NCBI RefSeq assembly: GCF_022810405.1
Contig: NZ_JALGQE010000007.1
Coordinates: forward strand, 235,227-299,226
Length of the DNA: 64,000 nt
Origin: Rhodococcus sp. ARC_M5
GTDB lineage: Bacteria; Actinomycetota; Actinomycetes; Mycobacteriales; Mycobacteriaceae
Reading direction: 5' to 3'
The notes beneath the pieces were generated by a model. The model was not told the origin of the DNA. It ran no database searches and worked only from the letters and a program-made list of their open reading frames with translations. Each line of letters begins with the position of its first letter. Within the stretch, counting starts at the first letter, position 1. The position numbers and the translations under genes are program-made. Of this stretch, positions 63,898 through 64,000 are shown in pieces.

Positions 63898-64000
63898 TTT
63901 GTGGTAAGTCCTCGGCCTATTAGTACCAGTCACCTGCATCGGTTACCCGACTTCCAGTTCTGGCCTATCAACCCGGTGGTCTGCCGGGGGCCTTACCCCC
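63898..64000 (-). rRNA. rrl: 23S ribosomal RNA, 3' end (continues beyond the window)
   Basis: On the minus strand the last bases read TGGTACTAATAGGCCGAGGA followed by CTTACCAC, the conserved 3' end of actinobacterial 23S rRNA. Most of the gene lies to the right of the window. The spacer to 5S (about 155 bp) holds no tRNA. Confidence 0.93.

Overview
The window is chromosomal DNA of a high-GC actinobacterium of the order Mycobacteriales, most probably Rhodococcus or a close relative. The evidence is a complete mycobacterial-type fatty acid synthase I followed by acpS, a GlgE/GlgB/GlgP glucan cluster, NucS, and gene order matching two parts of the Mycobacterium tuberculosis chromosome: bcp-Rv2522c-acpS-fas, and Rv1320c to Rv1343c next to the rRNA operon. 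The species cannot be read from the sequence alone. No transposase, phage or CRISPR genes are visible.

Region 1 (1-19.5 kb) is accessory and dense in regulators and exported hydrolases. It opens with the 5' part of a sensor kinase gene coupled to an ABC transporter pair and a small membrane protein, then two coupled hydrolases divergent from a MerR regulator. Next come a TAP-like lipoprotein hydrolase, a DUF418 membrane protein and two more exported hydrolases. Regulator/target pairs follow: TetR with an SDR, TetR with an MFS exporter, and TetR with a saccharopine-dehydrogenase-like gene plus an aldo/keto reductase. Among them lies a MerR regulator fused in frame to the C-terminal piece of a TAP-like hydrolase (15356-16561).

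Region 2 (20-36.4 kb) holds tRNA-Lys, a DUF3618 protein, bcp, an M20 peptidase, a proline-rich membrane protein, a TetR regulator, acpS and the 9.3-kb fas gene. The fas upstream region carries several inverted repeats that look like operators. A HhH-like protein and another TetR follow.

Region 3 (36.4-62.8 kb) starts at tRNA-Leu and is conserved core: an lprD-like gene with a DUF3817 partner, a secreted lipase, rdgB-rph, an Rv1339-like metallo-beta-lactamase-fold enzyme, a rhomboid, a P1 peptidase, DUF2017, clpS, pncB, dinG, glgP, glgE-glgB, a zinc-peptidase lipoprotein, a thioredoxin-fold/TPR protein, a thiolase, a methylmalonyl-CoA epimerase, a DivIVA-like coiled coil, nucS and a membrane adenylate cyclase. 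Compared with M. tuberculosis, mec-cysO-cysM and murI are missing from their usual places.

Region 4 (62.8-64 kb) is non-coding: four 84-bp copies of a repeat with terminal inverted repeats, then the terminator, 5S gene and 3' end of the 23S gene of an rRNA operon read on the minus strand.

A recurrent feature is a TANNNT -10 hexamer only 6-8 nt before the start codon of at least fifteen genes, with no ribosome binding site, which points to leaderless transcripts and helped fix many starts. The features most worth follow-up are the 84-bp repeat family, the MerR-hydrolase fusion and the inverted repeats in front of fas.
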